64,000 nt of DNA from Diphasiastrum complanatum. Lineage: Eukaryota > Streptophyta > Lycopodiopsida > Lycopodiales > Lycopodiaceae. The notes under the pieces were generated by a model that was not told the DNA's origin, did not search any database, and saw only the letters and a list, made by a program, of their open reading frames with translations. This document shows, in pieces, positions 22,790 to 35,400 of the stretch (the first letter of the stretch is position 1; the number at the start of each line of letters is the position of its first letter). The DNA is taken from positions 17,863,344-17,927,343 of the forward strand of contig CM055110.1 in the NCBI GenBank assembly GCA_029204225.1, given 5' to 3'. The translations under genes and the position numbers were made by a program.

Positions 22790-23330
22790 TCTAGCTCCTC
22801 TTTGGGCGAGCTGGGACCATTCACTAGATAATTAATAAAGTATGTAGTTAAGAAATAGCCTGCTCTCTCTGTGAGAGAAAGGAATTGCCAGACGAGATGA
22901 ACAATCGGTGGATGACATTGGCAGTATGGAGTGTGCCTTCACCAGTGGAGAAATGTGGGAAGAACCTGCAAAAGAAGAATCCAAGACATTCAAAAGAGGA
23001 AGAGCGGCTGCATCAAGTGAAGCATCAAAAGCAACTACTAAAACAAAATAGGCGCTACAAGATTTAGATTTGCTAAAATCCACTGTTAATAAATGTGTGA
23101 ACACTTCATTACGGAGGAGTGTTAGAATATTAGTGTACATGTTCACACCTGTAACTAGAATAACTGGTTCTTATGTAACTGTTAGTTACATTCACGATGT
23201 TTCACAGAGGGACGCGTCTCCACTTTTTCGCCACACAACAATGTAAGAGGCAATAGCCTCATTCACCAGTAATAAAGTATGCAGGTAAGAAACTGCTTGC
23301 TCTCTCTGCGTGATGCTCTCTCTCATTTTT
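22790..23330 (+). mobile_element. Possible small non-autonomous LTR element
   Basis: A purine tract CGGAGGAG (23112-23119) is followed by TGTTAGAATATTAG at 23120, a typical copia 3' LTR start. The LTR-end-like block at about 23250-23310 (CATTCACCAGTAATAAAGTATGC... CTGCTTGCTCTCTCTG) matches 22810-22865, which would be the 5' LTR end. The implied internal region is only about 250 bp and shows no recognised protein. The 5' LTR start was not found, so it is truncated or misinterpreted. Confidence 0.45.
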
Positions 23331-24821
23331 CCTCTCATTGATCTGCTGCTGCACATTATGTAATATGACTCACTTGATCCTTAATGCTTCAATCGCAAAT
23401 TTGTGATGTGGGCCCAAAACCTTCGTTGGCAGGCAGCAAAGAGCATAAACAAAGCATAGAAGACATCTCTGCAGCAAAGAACATAAACAAAGCATAGAAG
23501 ACATTTCTTGAGATAAAGATCACTCAAGAAAATAAAAAGAACATCTTCTACAACAATTTTTGAAGCTAAGATGCCGTTCGCTTAGATTTACCTTCAAAGG
23601 AACATTAATTTACAAAAGATAACATTATTTTATTTAAGAAAATCAAAAAAGTAAGAGAAGTTCACTATAAACTTTACATCTCCTCAAAAGAGCTTATGCC
23701 TCCAGCACCCAAAGTGAAGAGCCTTTTATACTGAAAAATGGGTCAATTTTCGAGAAACTTTTCTGAGTTACTCTCAAAAAACCTGCAATTTTTTTAAGCT
23801 TCTGAATTTTCTAAGGACTATACTCATGAAAGGGTTTATGCATGCCTACGTAGAAAATCTCAAAAAATTTCATAATAGCAATTTCTGAGAAATTATGTTG
23901 ATTCCATTTCTATTCTTTGCTGGCTTTCCGGAACACTTGCCTGGGGTGGCCACCTCCAGGCATCTTGGCCCCTTTGCCACCCGGATTGCCAACTTGGACA
24001 AGAGACCCATAAAGTTCAAAGCAAATAAGGTCAAAGTATTAAAGATTGTTTTGCTATATCATTACATGTTCATAAACATAACATGAAAACGATCGTACCA
24101 GAAAAGAGGTGTCTGTGTCTTTTCATACCATGCTTCCTGTCATTATCTCACAAGAGGCCAGAACAGTAGGACTTGGTGGCTTGCCTTTTCTGTGCGTTCT
24201 GTAATAATCCTGAGTACAGAATCGACATGCAGGATGCCGAGCAGCATTGTCCATCTTTGCAGAGACCCAAAAAATACTTGCTGTTTAGTATGATTTCACC
24301 ACTCCATGAAATAATCTGTCTGGTCTCCAAGAAAGCGCCATAGAAAAAGCCTTCAATTCTATCTTTAGCTGACTGATACTTGGAATCACCTTTGACATTA
24401 CAATCACCATTTTTTTGTGTCCAAATTGCAATGTAATTTTACAAGACAGGATAGAAAAGCAGCGTGGCATTGCAGAGCATGAAGTAGCAAGAATCAAGAT
24501 CGTGAAGAATCCAGTGGAGAAGTCAATTAAAGCAGCACAAGAAACCTACTGAATGTGAAGAAACTTAGAAATTGATTGAAGTAGATTTGTGTGCAAAAAA
24601 TAAACCGAGAAGGTGGGCATCAGAAGGCAGAATGTGATAATTCTGGAAGTAAAAGGCTCAACGCAGAAAGACCTTTGAGATAGACCCAAGGCACAGCCAG
24701 GCGTTGCAAATTCATGGCATGTAACGTACATTGCTTCAAGCTAAACCTATTCTCAGTCGTCGGTTATATCATACCTGTCTGAGCGGATGTGAGCGGATTA
24801 AACTCTTGTTAAGATCAATAA
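23331..24821. other. Unassigned region downstream of the membrane-protein gene
   Basis: No coding domain or clear repeat recognised, apart from a near-duplicate GCAAAGA(A/G)CATAAACAAAGCATAGAAGACAT phrase at about 23445 and 23480. It may contain the 3' UTR and terminator of the gene at 24822-26429. Confidence 0.45.
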
Positions 24822-26429
24822 CTAGCCGCTGCTCCATTTTCCACTCACTGCAGAAAGAACCGTCGCTCTCGCCAAAGCACCAGCCTGTATCAGCGTCTGT
24901 TCCCAAGTCACGCCAGAAGACTCCGATTGTGGTCCTGAAAGCAGGCATCTTTTGGCAGCAAACCACTGCACCCAAATCCCTGTCTCTAACATCACATACC
25001 AGCATCTGCGGAGCCATTTCATGTGTCTGAAATGCGGGACCGTTCTAAGAATTGTCAGTGCAAGCTCGGAAAAACACTGTAGCAGACTATAGCCAACCAT
25101 TGAATACCCAGGATCATGCCTTCGGCCGGGTAACGATTGGTCCAACCGCAAAGGAAGTCCAGAAGTAAAAATCCCAATTACATTTCCTATGAGAGCGACA
25201 AAAGCTGCCCAATTGCCAAGTATTCCCCAAGCGTCATTTCTATGCAGGCCTAAAGGATGCACGTAACCAAACACTGTCAATGCCCAGAAGACAAAAGCTA
25301 TAACTAATCCACACACCTTGAATGCCCAGTCGAGATACCACAGCCTTAGGTTCTTTCTGGGAACTACTCGCAGGATAGGAGTGTTCCACCCAGATATGTT
25401 ATCTCCTCCTACCATCTCCAGCCATAGATCAGCAAATTGCGTAATGCCATTGGCGCCCAATCGAAGTGATCTCACACCCCTACGAGCACCCAATGAAGAA
25501 ACAAAGGGGTCTAGTCCGAACACACATGATAACAGAAGCAGCAGAACTAATTCGGCAACACCAACAAGCACCACTGTTGCAGCATTTCCAATCCACTTGA
25601 TATCAGGTTTATCGGATAAGTCAAGCTTTCCCAGGCTCCAGTCTACTAGGTCAGATGTTCGTCCTTTCTGGCTGGAGTCCAAAGTAGCCATACTCTCAGA
25701 TACCATTCGAGCGAGCGACGCAGCTCCAAGCCTGTCCACAGCAAACAAATAGGTGCTTTGTGTACCACTCCTTTCATCATCGAGCATCAACTGATAGAGT
25801 TTACTTGGACCTTTCAGCACCGCTGAATGTAGCTGCGGGGCCGGCACTCCCCTGTATGTTTGCATGATTTCAGAATGAAGATCAGGCATATGCTGTCTTC
25901 CGTGTTGCTCACACTGGTAAGAAGGAACCCGGTAGCACTGAGGATCCTGAGACGTCGGTTGGAAAAACATTTCTCGAGGCATTTCATTCACAGAGGTCCT
26001 TCCACTCCCATGAACACTTATGCTTGGGATGTGCCAACATGTGCATCTGGGTGTTGACGCTGTACTGTCTTGATTTTGTGTGGCATCTTGTGTTGCATTG
26101 GGGACATATGAGGTCCAGAAAGGTACCAATGTTGTGTAGCTTCCCTGCACCCAAGTATTGTGCGCCACCCACATAACAGTGTTTGCATTTGAGCCCCGTA
26201 CATTGATACCGAGAATACAGCCATTGTTACCATGAAACGATACTAAGGCTCCATAGTCATTATTATTCTGCTTGTTGAACCTGGTAGTACAGAAAAGATC
26301 AGCGAGATTCATCTCCGAGTCCAATCTCCCTCTTGCAAGACAAAGAGCTACGCTTGCTCCGGCAGCCAGGGTGCTCAGCCCAGCTTGTACAAAGTTATAG
26401 CTATTTCTAACTTCATCAATACTTGCCAT
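24822..26429 (-). CDS. Multi-pass membrane protein of unknown family, 535 aa
   Basis: An uninterrupted single-exon reading frame from ATG 26429 to TAG 24822, the only long frame here without retroelement motifs. A hydrophobic segment lies at residues about 12-33 (possible signal anchor). A polar, Cys-containing region follows (C129, C131, C165, C173), where MWVAHNTWVQGSYTT and two NXT/S-like sites suggest a luminal or outside domain. Strong membrane spans lie at about 280-308 (AATVVLVGVAELVLLLLL), 364-390 and 401-422, with a weaker one at 444-462. A basic stretch (SLPGRRHDPG) lies between the last two. No family, enzyme motif or symbol is recognised. The start is the first Met of the frame. 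GC is higher than in the flanking transposons, consistent with a host gene. It could be a lineage-specific gene. Confidence 0.75.
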   Translation of the reverse strand: MASIDEVRNSYNFVQAGLSTLAAGASVALCLARGRLDSEMNLADLFCTTRFNKQNNNDYGALVSFHGNNGCILGINVRGSNANTVMWVAHNTWVQGSYTTLVPFWTSYVPNATQDATQNQDSTASTPRCTCWHIPSISVHGSGRTSVNEMPREMFFQPTSQDPQCYRVPSYQCEQHGRQHMPDLHSEIMQTYRGVPAPQLHSAVLKGPSKLYQLMLDDERSGTQSTYLFAVDRLGAASLARMVSESMATLDSSQKGRTSDLVDWSLGKLDLSDKPDIKWIGNAATVVLVGVAELVLLLLLSCVFGLDPFVSSLGARRGVRSLRLGANGITQFADLWLEMVGGDNISGWNTPILRVVPRKNLRLWYLDWAFKVCGLVIAFVFWALTVFGYVHPLGLHRNDAWGILGNWAAFVALIGNVIGIFTSGLPLRLDQSLPGRRHDPGYSMVGYSLLQCFSELALTILRTVPHFRHMKWLRRCWYVMLETGIWVQWFAAKRCLLSGPQSESSGVTWEQTLIQAGALARATVLSAVSGKWSSG

Positions 26430-26520
26430 CGCTCACTTGCAGCAGCAAGCAACCAGCTTTGAGTGGGAGGTAAAATATACACCGATGATTCATCCATTCA
26501 TGATTTTAGAGAGAGGAATA
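26430..26520 (-). promoter_or_regulatory. Candidate core promoter of the membrane-protein gene
   Basis: On the minus strand GTATATTTTAC lies about 45 bases upstream of the start codon (around 26470-26481), the only TATA-like string close by. The assignment is weak: the 5' UTR would have to be very short. Confidence 0.25.
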
Positions 26521-26762
26521 CAGCTTTTTCTTTTTTAGAGTGTAAAGTAAACTGTAAAGTGAGTGCTGTAGTTTGAAGGGTAACCTTTTTCTTTTGGAAG
26601 AATCATTTATGACAAGACACCTAAAATCTTGCCCTTCAAAGCAGTGCTGTGGAAACCTTTTTTGAGTTATCTCAAAAAAAGACTTGCATTCCATACAATT
26701 TCTCAGGAGACTTTTATTTATAAAAAGATATAAATGCTTGTTATAAAAAATGTTGCTTGAAA

Positions 26763-26790
26763 TCAATGGTTGGTTTCTACCAACCATTGA
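26763..26790. repeat. Perfect 11-bp hairpin
   Basis: TCAATGGTTGG, a 6-base spacer, then CCAACCATTGA. It is followed by a 17-bp duplication (TCAAATTCTTATGATGC at 26795 and 26814). Confidence 0.85.
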
Positions 26791-26868
26791 ACTCTCAAAT
26801 TCTTATGATGCTTTCAAATTCTTATGATGCATGTTTTTGAAAAAAATTGCCTATTCCATTGTACAATT

Positions 26869-27066
26869 TGCTCCTTTGAATTTTATTTTTTTGCATTTCC
26901 GTCCTAAAAAGCATATTTTGTATTCAGTCCTAGCAAGCATATTTTGTAGCCAATATACATTTTATAATTGCTCCTTTAAAGAATTTCTTTTTGCATTTCC
27001 TTCCTAAAAAGCATTTTTGTATTCAGTCCTAAAAAGCATATTTTGTAGCCAATATACATTTTATAG
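26869..27066. repeat. Tandem duplication, 100-bp period
   Basis: Copies start at 26869 and 26969 with TGCTCCTTT and end with TATACATTTTATA. Each copy also contains an internal doublet AAGCATATTTTGTA. Confidence 0.9.
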
Positions 27067-27202
27067 TGCAACAAGGCAACATTTTTCCTACTACAACACA
27101 CTTTTTCACTTTATGTCTTGCTGCAAATCAGTGCTATTACTCTATTTTATTGACGATTCAATCAGCTTATGAGGATTTCTTCCTACTTGGCACTTGGCAC
27201 TT

Positions 27203-27384
27203 GTTATGGGGTTGAAGGGTTTAAATTGTTTTGCCCTTCAATGAAAGATATAAGTTTCTATGTCCTTCAAACTGAGTAAATGTGAAAGCAGTTATGGGGT
27301 TAAAAGCTTTAAATTTTTTTGCCCTTCAATGAAAGGTGTAAGTTTCTATGTCCTTCAAACTGACTAAATGTGAAAACAGTTATG
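27203..27384. repeat. Tandem duplication, 88-bp period
   Basis: Copies start GTTATGGGGTT at 27203 and 27291, with a third partial start at 27379. Each contains GCCCTTCAATGAAAG and CTATGTCCTTCAAACTGA. Confidence 0.9.
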
Positions 27385-27413
27385 TATCTTGGGATACAAC
27401 AGGTCAGCAACCC

Positions 27414-27517
27414 GTCATTTGAAGGGCAAATGTCCCTGGACTGGCAATTTGCCCTTGAATAAGCTGTCATTTGAAGGTCAAATGTCCCTGGACGGGCAAT
27501 GTGCCCTTCAATGTGCA
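27414..27517. repeat. Tandem duplication, 52-bp period
   Basis: Copies start GTCATTTGAAGG at 27414 and 27466 and share CAAATGTCCCTGGAC. Within each copy TTGAAGG(G)CAAA and TTTGCCCTTGAA form an inverted pair. Confidence 0.9.
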
Positions 27518-28069
27518 GCACTCGGACATAGACTTGTCACATCACTGGGCTCTTTTGTTTAATGTCTGAACTAATGACTTGACTTCCTATTCATTATTAT
27601 CCTTGACTTTTTTTTATTGACGTCTCACTATCTAAAACTTAATATTGCACAAAAAAATAATGATAACATGAAAGATATCTAGAAAACAAATTCAGAAAAT
27701 ACATGTTTTTAAATTTAAAAAATCTAACAATATATAATCTTAGTTTCAAAACTTAAAAATACCATTCTTTATATAATTGAATGCTAGCTCAACAGTTTAA
27801 TATCAATGTCTCTTTCGACAAAAATAATTTTATATGTATTCGTTGGATATTTATACTCAGAAAAAAATGACAAGGCTGTAATGGCCATTATTAAAGTCCC
27901 GACATTCAAGGAAAACCTTTCAATGATGAATACAAATCTCGCTATATTTACAAAGTTTTTTAAATAATGACATAAGGAGTCATCCTTCTTCTGTCTTCCA
28001 CATTGTCTCTCTCTCAAACCCCCATGCCTGCTTGCAAACAAATCGATCTCCAAGGTCTCCTACAAAGTG

Positions 28070-28073
<4 letters not shown>
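27518..28073. other. AT-rich spacer
   Basis: No gene or repeat recognised. Confidence 0.5.

Positions 28074-28119
<46 letters not shown>
28074..28119. repeat. (AT)n microsatellite
   Basis: Uninterrupted AT repeat of about 46 bp. Confidence 0.97.
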
Positions 28120-28120
<1 letters not shown>

Positions 28121-28239
28121 CTATCAAATTGTTACAATAATCACTTATAAAATCATAAACGCATTCACTTACATTTCAATAAAATGATTGTTATGAAATC
28201 ACTAATTTAGAAAAGCATTCACTTACCATATCTTGCTCA

Positions 28240-29195
28240 TCAGCTTGAACAAGGCTAGTAGTATAGCTTATGACCAGCAACACTTGTCAATGGCTGGTCG
28301 GCTGGAATACTATGTGTGGCCACTGGAGGATACTTCTTCTGAAAACTCAAAAATTCCTCCTCACTTGGCATATTGGCCTCATATGCCCTGCTCTCAGAAA
28401 ACATTCTTTGAAGGGGCATCCCTCCCAGTGACCCATTCAGCTTTATCTTCATAGTCAGTGTTCGTCATCATTAAAATCAATAAAGTCGACAAATATCGTA
28501 ATCATATTTGACAGAACAGATAGCATCTCATCTTCTCTAAGGTCCATAACATCACCAATATCATTTAGGGATAAGAAATAAATGTCGTCCATGTAGTACA
28601 CAGGCAGATCCAACAAGATCTTGCTTTGGTCATTCTCGCTTATTATAGATAAGGGAGGAATTGACAAAGCACATGTAATATTCAGAGGCAAATCTTGTCT
28701 CCTCTTCTTCTCCCAAAACATCATTAATGATGGAATCCTCAGTAACGACATTAGCATTGGAAGCTACCAGAGCACTAGTGCCTAGAAGATCCAGTCTCAT
28801 CAGGGATTAGCGTAGAAATATAAAAAACAAAGGCCATGTCTTCCTGAACAAAGCGACAGGTACGATTGTGCTCTTCACAAACCACAACTCATTTGAACAA
28901 ATCAATGAGCTTAGTGAACTTACGATCATGCTTTTGCTTCACATTGGACTAAGCATGGGTAAATTCATTGAAATGAACAAAGCGAAGCCCATTCATAAGC
29001 AACATGGTTTGTCCAAGGCACTCATAAAACTCTCTATAAAGTGTTGGGAAGTACTCTTTGTGCTCAACAACAAACCTCTCTATGTAAAATTTCATCTGAA
29101 AGTAGGATGCAATTTGGGCTTCCATTCCAACATCGACAAAAAAGGACTGCAAAGCTCTTCAGGGCGTGTCCGTGGAAGAAGAAGATGCCATGCTG
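28240..29195 (-). pseudogene. Decayed protein-coding sequence, family not recognised
   Basis: On the minus strand a frame begins at a Met-rich-Ser start (MASSSSTDTP, about 29192) and continues through SFFVDVGMEAQIASYF, KFYIERFVVEHKEYFPTLYREF and ECLGQTMLLMNGLRFVHFNEF. It then passes into CEEHNRTCRFVQEDMAFVFY, and after frame changes ASEYYMCFVNSSLIYNK and LDLPVYYMDDIYFLSLNDIGDVMDL. In-frame stops TGA, TAG and TGA fall where CGA, CAG and CGA would be one transition away. The protein-like composition over about 900 bases argues for a real former gene, possibly transposon-borne, but no family can be named. Confidence 0.45.
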
Positions 29196-30399
29196 GATGG
29201 AGTTGTCTGCACTAGGCGTCGATTTGGAAAGCTATACGAGGTCTAGGAGGTGATCGAGCATGATGGCAATATGCCAGATGGGAGCGATATATCGCTACGA
29301 CGTTCCAGACATCACTAACATGAGCAAAAAACACTATTTGGGATGTGGTGGCGATACTCAATGTCTCTAAGTTGTATCAATATTCCAATAGTCTGTAGTG
29401 CCTCAATTTTGTGAAATTGTTTTCTAAATCTGATACTCTTATATTTACTCAGCTGAAAGAGATTAGTGTCGGACACTTGTCTAAAAAAATGGATTAAGAT
29501 CAACACATGGGTGAGTTAATGGTCTAGAGTACGACCAAATTTAGAAATCGACACGTGTCTCATTGAGAAAGCAACACATGCTCTCGCATGTGTTGATTAA
29601 CATTGCTAGATCAACAGTGACACATGGCCAATTAAGGATAGGACACATGTCCCTCCGCACGTGTGAGGTGTCAGATCGATATTCACATGTGCAAGGTCGA
29701 TCTGCGCAATGATTGCATCTTTTGGATCACTATAATGTAGGGAGCTACCATATTATACTTTTCCACTACTTGCTCTCTCGCATATCGCCACGAAGCGCCC
29801 GTTGTTGCTACCTTCGCTGACTGTACATTGGCCACACGTCATAGAAATACCCCAGCTCATATCGCCACCATGTGCCGAAACCTCACTATTTTGACTACTT
29901 TTTCACTTTCATGCTTTGTATCAATACGGCTTTTCCATCATGGCCCACACAAAACAGACTGCCCATCAAACTAGCTTTGTACTTCCTCTTCGTCCTCCTA
30001 TTAGACCAGAAGGAACTAGTAGAGTTGGAGGACGTAGATGACCTCGGCTCACTGACACAAGGAGATTACAGAGGACTACATATCTCCTAATCTCCCGTGC
30101 TCCATTCTACAAGGCGGTGAGGTAGGTGACAAGGTCACTTTCTCAAGATGTTCGTTGGAATATCACTGTCCTAGAAGCTTTTCATACAGCTTATGAGAAC
30201 TTCCAAGGAAAGTTTTACAAGGACTTCACCATGTGCATAGTGCATGCCAAGAGAGTAATGTTTTGATACCACATATTTGTATATTTATTCAAAAATGGCA
30301 TTTTATACTTAGAAATGAGGATATGTGCTGGACAACTATATATTTTGAAGAGGCCTATATCATTTTTTGCATATAATTGTTTAAGGGCCTACCTTTTAC
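29196..30399. other. Unassigned region
   Basis: No coding domain recognised. Around 29545-29700 there is a cluster of ACACGTGT, ACACATG and CGCACGTGTG strings, including a short hairpin ACACATGC...GCATGTGT. Confidence 0.45.
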
Positions 30400-31400
<1,001 letters not shown>

Positions 31401-31829
31401 CCATTCCATTCGAAATAAGTCAAGATAGTATCAACTTAGCAACTTTTAAGAGCTATCTCCTTGGGGAACGATCTAAATACTACATAAATATAGCAATTCT
31501 GTATTGGTATATCACGACAAATGTTCATGTTGTCCTGATCATGAGGCTCAAAAACACTTATGATCAAGTGTTCAAGAGTGGTTCTACCACTAGGCCACCA
31601 TCGCTTGAGAGAGGGGCCATGTTTGCAAGACAAAAGAGGAAACATCTCAAACCCTCGAGGCCTAGGAATATTATTATCACTGAGGCCTCTTCGCCTTCCC
31701 CTACACCCCTAATTTGTCTTCTAGCTGGAACATCACAGTCTGACATGCTAGTCCACCCACCACTCCTACCTACTCCAGCTTCGATACTCTATACGTTCCA
31801 TCTCCTCGTGTGGACAGCATGAATACCAT
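31401..31829. other. Unassigned spacer
   Basis: A short open frame (31541-31822) has no recognised domain. Confidence 0.45.
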
Positions 31830-32463
31830 TGTAGATAAAATTATTTTGTGCTGAATTCACACGTGTGGGACGCCCTACACATGTACTTTTGATCTCCTAA
31901 GCCCAATAATACCATAAAGATCAGACTAGCATTGATTGACGATAGGAAAGCTGATCATACAAGAAATACTATTGTGTTACAAGCAAGATCTGTCAACAAA
32001 ACATAAGACTAAGCATCATAAATGCCTCTACTCGGCTAGAGAGAGAAAATAGCAAGTACAAAACTCGTGGAGAGAGAGAGAAGGCACAAAGAGCTTGTCT
32101 TCAAATTTGCATTATACACAAATTTCATCATTTTCTCAATGAGAGTACATCACATATATATAGATCCATGGACTCTTCTCCTACTTTGAGCTGAATTGGA
32201 GTTGTGGATCCACCTCTCAAGCTATCTAGACTTATCCAAGACACCTCATTATGTCTAATTGTGCCACCTAGTCTTTTCATGCATTAAATGTGGCATGTAA
32301 AGTACAAATGGCAATTTCTATGGTAGCTCGAGTTTCTACTTCTACCTACCTTGAATATTTTATTCTAAGATGGGTCTTTACTAAGCCAAAAGAGCTTAAT
32401 TCATCTTTGGCATTTTTAGGACCCCTACTCACAACATTAGATAGATTTTTCAATATTTTGACA
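31830..32463 (-). repeat. 3' LTR of copia E
   Basis: The start is TGTCAAAATATTG on the minus strand directly after the purine tract. The inner end is placed near 31830 and is tentative. It contains CACACGTGTG at 31858-31867. Confidence 0.7.
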
Positions 32464-32481
32464 CTCCTCCTAAAAATGTAT

Positions 32482-35400
32482 CTAATGTGAATCAAGCATT
32501 GATCTTGAGATAAGACCAAGATTAGATCTATGCTTTGAGAAGGCACTTTTGCAAAGTGGCTTTGTGAGAAGATCAGCAATACACGAAGATGTGTCGACAT
32601 GTTCCAAGTTGATTTCACCTCCAATGAGCTTTTCCCTTACAAAGTGATGTGCCACTTCTATATGCTTGCTTCTTGCATGAAAAATAGGATTGTTTGCAAA
32701 AGCTTGTGCCGATATGTTGTCACATTTGATCAAGGGAAGATCATCCTCTTTGATGCACTTTAGCTCCATGATTAACCTCTTGATCCAAAGCACCTCTTTA
32801 GTTGTTGTAGTGAGTGCTTTGTACTCGGCCTCACAAGATGATAGAGATATGGTATCTTGCTTCTTTGAAAGCCAAGACACAAGATTGCCTCCCGCTCGTG
32901 ACGAAGCTTTCAGTTGGTTAAGTCTGATGTAAGTCAGACCGCTTGCTTGGATTGGATGTTACTCGTTTGTAACGAAGCTTCGAGTTGGTTAAGACTTCTA
33001 AATAGCAAACACACCTTAGATTTATCCTTAATAAATCCTTGAGGTTGTTCCATGTATATCTCCTCCTCAAGATAGCCATTCAAAAAAGCGTTGGAGACAT
33101 CAAGTTGAAACAGTTTCCAATTGAAAAATAAGGCAATAGAAATTATGATCTGTATTGTCACCATCTTTGCTACAGAAGCAAAGGTTTCTTCATAGTCAAG
33201 GCCATATATCTGTGCAAAGCCTTTAGCACATAATCTTGCCTTGTACTTGTTGATGGAGACATCATGATTGTATTTGATCCTGAACACCCTTGCTCTTTGA
33301 AGATGAGAAGTGCACATCCGAGTGTATGACTCCAATGGATGTGTAGTCTTGATAGATGACTTTGAAAAAGGCTTCTTATGAGACTTAGATATGGCACAAG
33401 CCTCACATGGCTTGAAATTCTTGGAGATATGATTAGGCAGGCCAATAGCTTTGGCTTTCTTGACCATGGACATCATAGTTCTATGCCATAGTTCCTCCAA
33501 AGACATATGAGTAGCAAAAGCACTATCACAAGAGTTAGCATACTCTTTGGGATCAAGCTTGTAGATTCCACCATATCTAGACCCAAATGCAAGGATCTCA
33601 TCATGCTTCTTGATTGTACACGTATCAACATTGGAATTCACATCTAGTCCACTATCAAACAATTGCCCAACGCTAATAAGATTTTTTGTTAACTTGGGAA
33701 CAAAAAGTACATTAGACAGAGAAAGAACTTTTGATGAAGAAAGCTTTAAGGAAATGGTCCCTATGTCTTCAATAGCACACTCATGATCGTTTGCTTTGTA
33801 GATGGACTTCTTGGCTCCTTCATAAGGTGACATAGATGAAAAAGAATGCTTGGAGCTACACATATGTGATGAAGCTCCACTGTTGATGTACCACGAACCA
33901 TCCTTCCTGAAAGGTGATGAAGAAAAACTCGAGACCATAAGAGATCCCTCTCCATCACTTGCATGAGCATCTTCCTTCTCTTCATTAGAAATGTTGGCTT
34001 GATTGAATTGACTCTTCTTCTTGAAGCAATTGGTGGCATAATGCCCCTTCTTGCCACAAAAGAAACACTTGATGTTTTTCTTCTTCTTCTTGGATGTGGA
34101 AGCTTAAGATGACTCATCCTCTTCTCCTTTCTCCTTGAAAATAAGATGGTTCTTACTTGAAGAGGATTGGTGTTGATTCTTACTTCTTGTCTTGTGCTTG
34201 TCTTTGGTAAAGAGAGCTTTACCATCAATGTTGAGAGATAGTCTCTCCATTTTCAAGAGTTTATACTCTTGTCTTGATTCTTCAGAAATGAGCACACTTT
34301 GGAGTGCTTCCAAACTTGGTAGCTCCTCCTTAATGGCATAACTCTAAACAAGGTTGTCATATTCCTCCTTTAACCCATTAAGTATGACTTGAACAAGTTC
34401 ATTTTGGTTGATGGAGTCTCCTATGCATGACAATTCTCTATGGAGGTCTTTAACTCTCATTACATAAGCTGAAAAACATTCATCACTTCGCTGTACACTT
34501 TGAAAAATTTGGTTTCTTAGTGTTAGAAGTCTAGAGGTATTCTTTGCCTCATAGATAGACTTGATGTGAAAAATTGCCTACATTGGCAAATCTAGCCATG
34601 TAGAATATCGTACATTTTGTCAATATTGTTTGTTGGTTACTTGAATGGCCAAAGTGCCACTTGTACATACACACCTAAAGTAGGTTACCACGAGTCAAGA
34701 GGAGTGGTTGTGTCCATTTGGTAGTGATTCCTACTTTGTAGGATCTAGACCATAATTTATGATGAGATTTGTACCTACCATGCACCTACCAAGCATGACC
34801 CTTGGATCTAGCTAGGGTTTTCACATTAGGGCAAGAAAGTGGAGTCTACTTCCTTATTACATGCTGGATTTTCACCTAAATTAGCAAAGGAAGTGTGTTT
34901 TACTATGTATTCCCATTCTCCATAGTGAGACGATAGAAACTTTTTGGAGCCTCAAGGAGAAACTCGAGTTTCCTCTCATTGTATGGTGATTACTCTTGAT
35001 TTCCAATGAAACCCAGCTTCGGCACTTTGTAAACACTGTCTACAGGCCGTACTACAGCCTTATTTCCACACGTGTGGAGTTGGATTACACTAATTGATCA
35101 ATGCTTTGATTGTCTCTACTTGTTTCCTATCAAGCTGCTAAACTAGATCTTGTTTTCTGATGACTAGTTTCTGATAGATTGTCTAACAAGCATACAATCA
35201 CCTTGTGGATCATTCAAAGATCCATTTATGGTCCTTAATATTGTACTTTTCACACTTGAGAGTATCCCAAGCATTTTGGCATTAATACAAGCACTAATTT
35301 CTCTTAAGATGTCATTTGAGACATTCATCTTAATATAATGCAGAGCCATCCTAGCTCTTTTTTTGTGCTTTGGAATTTCTTGATGTATTTGTGGTTCTTC

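Noticed and set aside
25318-25752. Plus-strand 144-codon frame opposite the membrane-protein gene
   Set aside because: It is a shadow of the longer minus-strand gene and has no domain of its own.
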